A stretch of DNA of 7,589 bases from the NCBI GenBank assembly GCA_023249955.1, contig JAHFBR010000054.1:1-7589 (forward strand). Reading direction: 5' to 3'. Positions within the stretch are counted from its first letter, which is position 1. Each line of letters starts with the position of its first letter. Below, piece after piece: positions 4,833 to 7,589 of the stretch. The stretch comes from a bacterium (GTDB lineage: Bacteria; Babelota; Babeliae; Babelales; RVW-14). A model generated the notes under the pieces. That model was given only the letters and a program-made list of their open reading frames with translations, had not been told where the DNA came from and did no database searches. The translations under genes were made by a program, and so were the position numbers.

Positions 4833-6569
4833 ATGGCTTCGCTTTTTTTCACCCACCATAAAGTCGTACGAAACATAACAATGAAACAGTTAAAAAGAGT
4901 CCTTCGCTACACCAAGCCGTATCGCAAAGCTCTGGCTTTTTCGCTTGCTGCAGCCTCTTTGTATGGTGTTGTTTCTGCCGTACCAACCTATGTGTTAAAA
5001 CACACCATCGATGAAATTTTTATCAAACGCTACAGTTATCTGATTGTGCCTTTTATTCTTATCTTTATTGCCGTATTCGTCTTCAAAGGCATTTTTCAGT
5101 ACATCTCCAGCTACTCGATGCATTGGGTCAATAATCGAGTTATCAACGACATTCGCAACGACCTTTTTGCAAAAACCATCAACTTCCCCCTTTCGTTTTT
5201 TCAGGAAAACTCGACCGGTCAATTGATGTCGCGCTTTTTAAACGATGTTCAGATGATTCAATTGGCGGCTGCATCCGCAATCCGTGATGGAATCAGAAGT
5301 TTCTTTGAAGCGACATTTTTGGTCTGCTTTGCTATTTTTCAAAACAAATCGCTGGGCATCTTGATGATCATCATTGGTCCCATCATCGGCTACACCATCA
5401 AAAAACTTGGTAAGGCACGCAAGAACGCTTCGGTTTCAATTCAAACACAACTTGGCTACATCAGCTCGATGCTGCAAGAGACTTTTGTTGGCGTGCGTGA
5501 AATCAAAGCTTTTAACGCCGAGACGGTTGAGCAGTCGCGCTTTCGAGATCTGTTGTCGCGCTGCTTTAGCTTTATCATGATCAACGTACACATCGAATGC
5601 TTTTTGCCCGCGCTGGTCGAAGCAATCGCCGTTTCTGGTTGCGGCATCATTTTTTACGTTGCAGCACATCAAGTTTTGGATGGCACCATAACGGCAGGCC
5701 AGCTAACATCATTTGTTGCTGCCGTCATTTTGGCCTACCAGCCACTCAAAAAAATCATTAATGTTTATTCTGAAGTCCAGTACGGCCTTGCTGCCGCTGA
5801 GCGCATCTTTGCCGTTATCGACACTGTATACCCTGCCACACAAAATCGAGTACACGAGCTTGCACATTTTAACCATAGCATCGTTTTTAATAATGTTTCG
5901 TTCAGCTACATCGACAAAATCAACGTTCTTTCGTCGGTGAATTTAACCATCCAAAAAGGCGAGTCTGTAGGAATTATTGGTCCATCAGGATCGGGCAAAA
6001 GCACACTCTGTGACCTTTTGCTGGGCTTTGTTACCCCAACAGCGGGTTCCATCTTAATTGATCAGGTCGACATTGCCAAAATTTCGCTCTCCAGCCTGCG
6101 CAACAATATCGGGTACGTGGGACAACGCACATTCTTGTTCAATGACAGCATTATGCGCAACGTTGCATACGCGCGTCCAAAAGCAAGCACAGATGATGTA
6201 ATCAAGGCATGTAAGATTGCACACGCCGATGAGTTTATACAAACAATGCCCGATGGCTACAACACCATCGTCGGCGAAAACGGCACATTACTGTCCGGCG
6301 GACAAAAGCAGCGCTTGACCATTGCGCGCGCCCTTCTTAAAGATCCAGAGATCTTTATTTTCGACGAAGCAACCTCAGCCTTAGATGAAGACTCGGAACA
6401 CATGATTCGTTTGGCTATTGATGAAATTAGGGGCAAAAAGACCCTGATCATTGTCTCGCACCGACCAACAATGTTACAAAACGTTGATCGTGTTCTGTTG
6501 ATCAACCGCCACACCATTCAAGATGTGGCGCGAGATCAGGTCTTTAGACAGCTGAACTTGAATAGTTAG
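4833..6569 (+). CDS. MsbA-like ABC exporter half-transporter (membrane domain fused to ATPase)
   Basis: 578 residues, close to the usual length of about 580 for ABCB-type exporters, which act as inner-membrane homodimers. The membrane domain (about 20-330) has about six helices and ends in the usual YQPLKKI..VYSEVQYGLAAAERIF linker. The ATPase domain has an A-loop Tyr (VSFSY), Walker A GPSGSGKS (383-390), Q-loop Gln431, VGENG then signature LSGGQ (487-491), Walker B IFIFDE (507-512), D-loop SALD and H-loop His543. All catalytic residues are present. The closest functional model is MsbA (lipid A/phospholipid flipping), but drug or peptide export fits equally, so no symbol is given. Start: 4833 is the longest form. 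ATG 4881 (MKQLKRVLRYTKPYR) fits family N-termini better, and neither has a convincing Shine-Dalgarno. Its stop overlaps that of topA. Confidence 0.93.
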   Translation: MASLFFTHHKVVRNITMKQLKRVLRYTKPYRKALAFSLAAASLYGVVSAVPTYVLKHTIDEIFIKRYSYLIVPFILIFIAVFVFKGIFQYISSYSMHWVNNRVINDIRNDLFAKTINFPLSFFQENSTGQLMSRFLNDVQMIQLAAASAIRDGIRSFFEATFLVCFAIFQNKSLGILMIIIGPIIGYTIKKLGKARKNASVSIQTQLGYISSMLQETFVGVREIKAFNAETVEQSRFRDLLSRCFSFIMINVHIECFLPALVEAIAVSGCGIIFYVAAHQVLDGTITAGQLTSFVAAVILAYQPLKKIINVYSEVQYGLAAAERIFAVIDTVYPATQNRVHELAHFNHSIVFNNVSFSYIDKINVLSSVNLTIQKGESVGIIGPSGSGKSTLCDLLLGFVTPTAGSILIDQVDIAKISLSSLRNNIGYVGQRTFLFNDSIMRNVAYARPKASTDDVIKACKIAHADEFIQTMPDGYNTIVGENGTLLSGGQKQRLTIARALLKDPEIFIFDEATSALDEDSEHMIRLAIDEIRGKKTLIIVSHRPTMLQNVDRVLLINRHTIQDVARDQVFRQLNLNS

Positions 6570-7589
6570 CTCTCAATCTCTTCAACCAAACTGTAATCGC
6601 ACTCTTTATTTGGGCAAGCCTGCTTGATCTGATTATTCCGCTTGTCTTTGGTAACAATCAGATATGGGCTCTTGCACTTTGGACACGGTGTTTCAACCAC
6701 CTCGCCAAAGATTGCAAATTTACATTTTGGATAGGATGAACAACCCCAAAATGAACCCCCCTTCCAGCGACGCTTAGTCAAAGCGCCAGCGCACATTGGA
6801 CACGGCATTTTGAGCTTTTCTTGATGGATATATTTGCAGTCAGGATAGCCGGAGCACGAGATAAATGGACCAAAGCGGCCCATGCGCTTAACCAGGGACT
6901 TGCTACATTGCGGGCAGGACATATCAACTTCGTTTTTGCCCACCGCTTCCAGCACCACTTTACCTTCTGCGTCACGGCTGAAATTGGATGTAAAGGTACA
7001 CTCTGGAAATTTAGAACAACCCAGAAACTCTCCATTTCTGCTAAAGCGTATCATCAACGGGCTCTTGCACGTTGGACACAGCAGATCGGTTTCAACATTT
7101 TTTTTGTCAGCAATGCTACCACCAAAGGCAACCAGATCTTTCTTGAATTGAACGTAGAACTCGTTTAAAACATCGTCACGCTTCATGTCGCCTTGAGCAA
7201 TTTTATCAAGGTCCTCTTCCATTTTTGCGGTAAACGTAATGTTAATGATATCAGGCAGATTTTGAACCAACATCTCGTTCACACGTTTGCCCAGTTCAGT
7301 TGGCATAAACTTTTTTGCCTCTTTATTAACGTAACCGCGCTTTTGAATGGTTGAAAGCGTGGCGGCATACGTACTTGGACGACCAATGCCTCGTTTTTCA
7401 AGCTCTTTAACCAGCGAAGCTTCGGTATAGCGTGGAGGCGGTTGGGTGAAGTGCTGCTTAGGATCAAGCTTTTTAAGTGTCAGCGAGGCTTTTTCTTCAA
7501 CCTCTTTTGGAATCTTGACCGACTTCTCTTCGTCTTCATCCTCAACCAAATAAACTTTCAAGAAACCGTCAAACATCAGTGTCGAACCG
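6566..7589 (-). CDS. topA: DNA topoisomerase I (type IA), C-terminal part, cut by right window edge
   Basis: The frame stays open to the window edge (codons GST-LM-FDGFLKVY), so the Met at 7576 is internal and the true start lies outside. Type IA topoisomerases relax negative supercoils by a 5'-phosphotyrosyl intermediate. The Toprim domain and catalytic Tyr are not in this window. Seen here: the conserved ELEKRGIGRPSTYAATLSTI and QKRGYV block, FTAKMEEDLDKIAQG, then four C-terminal zinc-ribbon units. The first three are CPTC...C-SKFPEC, CPQC...C-SGYPDC and CPMC...C-SSYPKC, with nearly identical GxFxxCSxxPxC ends. The fourth, CPKC...CPNKEC, is more divergent. These fingers bind single-stranded DNA and, in some bacteria, RNA polymerase. 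The stop TAA (6568-6566) overlaps the stop of the converging ABC gene. Confidence 0.95.
   Translation of the reverse strand, partial: GSTLMFDGFLKVYLVEDEDEEKSVKIPKEVEEKASLTLKKLDPKQHFTQPPPRYTEASLVKELEKRGIGRPSTYAATLSTIQKRGYVNKEAKKFMPTELGKRVNEMLVQNLPDIINITFTAKMEEDLDKIAQGDMKRDDVLNEFYVQFKKDLVAFGGSIADKKNVETDLLCPTCKSPLMIRFSRNGEFLGCSKFPECTFTSNFSRDAEGKVVLEAVGKNEVDMSCPQCSKSLVKRMGRFGPFISCSGYPDCKYIHQEKLKMPCPMCAGALTKRRWKGGSFWGCSSYPKCKFAIFGEVVETPCPKCKSPYLIVTKDKRNNQIKQACPNKECDYSLVEEIES

Noticed and set aside
6821..7168. 115- and 89-codon plus-strand ORFs opposite topA
   Set aside because: They are shadows of the zinc-ribbon region of topA, whose CxxC pattern and conserved blocks are unambiguous on the minus strand.

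Overview
The window looks like ordinary chromosomal DNA of a diderm (Gram-negative-type) bacterium of moderate GC. It holds an MsbA-type lipid/drug flippase, a Sec-secreted small protein, a GT-C membrane glycosyltransferase, two site-2-protease-family membrane proteins, tyrosyl-tRNA synthetase and DNA topoisomerase I. Nothing seen indicates a phage, plasmid or insertion sequence. The style of the glycosyltransferase and the hydrophobic small-genome gene set remind me of the candidate phylum Dependentiae (TM6). That placement is a low-confidence guess, not a result.

Layout. Positions 1-764 (minus): N-terminal 254 residues of a TMTC-like GT-C glycosyltransferase, cut by the left edge, with a good promoter at 840-867. 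Divergent from it is a three-gene plus-strand operon. It contains an M50-family membrane protein whose HExxH zinc site is destroyed (957-1721), an intact M50 protease paralogue (1742-2377) and tyrS (2388-3587), and it ends in a strong intrinsic terminator (3597-3621).

Positions 3622-3941 look non-coding at first, but the minus strand carries three tandem, mutually similar tiny ORFs of 15-16 codons (3633-3680, 3707-3754, 3795-3845). Each has a purine-rich Shine-Dalgarno sequence 6-7 nt before its ATG, and each encodes a hydrophobic peptide of the form MK-(L/V/A/F)n-ALL-x-(Y/W)LG. The copies differ mainly at synonymous positions and by whole codons, which argues that they are translated. This is the most likely undescribed element in the window. 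Two terminator hairpins with identical GGGCGTG/CACGCCC arms flank the array.

Next comes a secreted 204-residue protein of unknown function (3998-4612, minus). It is followed by a divergent promoter region of about 220 bp, an intact ABC exporter (4833-6569, plus) and the C-terminal part of topA (6566-7589, minus), which runs off the right edge. The ABC and topA genes converge, and their stop codons overlap.

How the genes work together: the two M50 proteins are probably functional partners (an active protease and a pseudoprotease) in the inner membrane. tyrS appears to be simply co-transcribed with them. The tiny peptides, if made, would be membrane-inserted. A type I toxin-like or other small-membrane-peptide role is possible but unproven.
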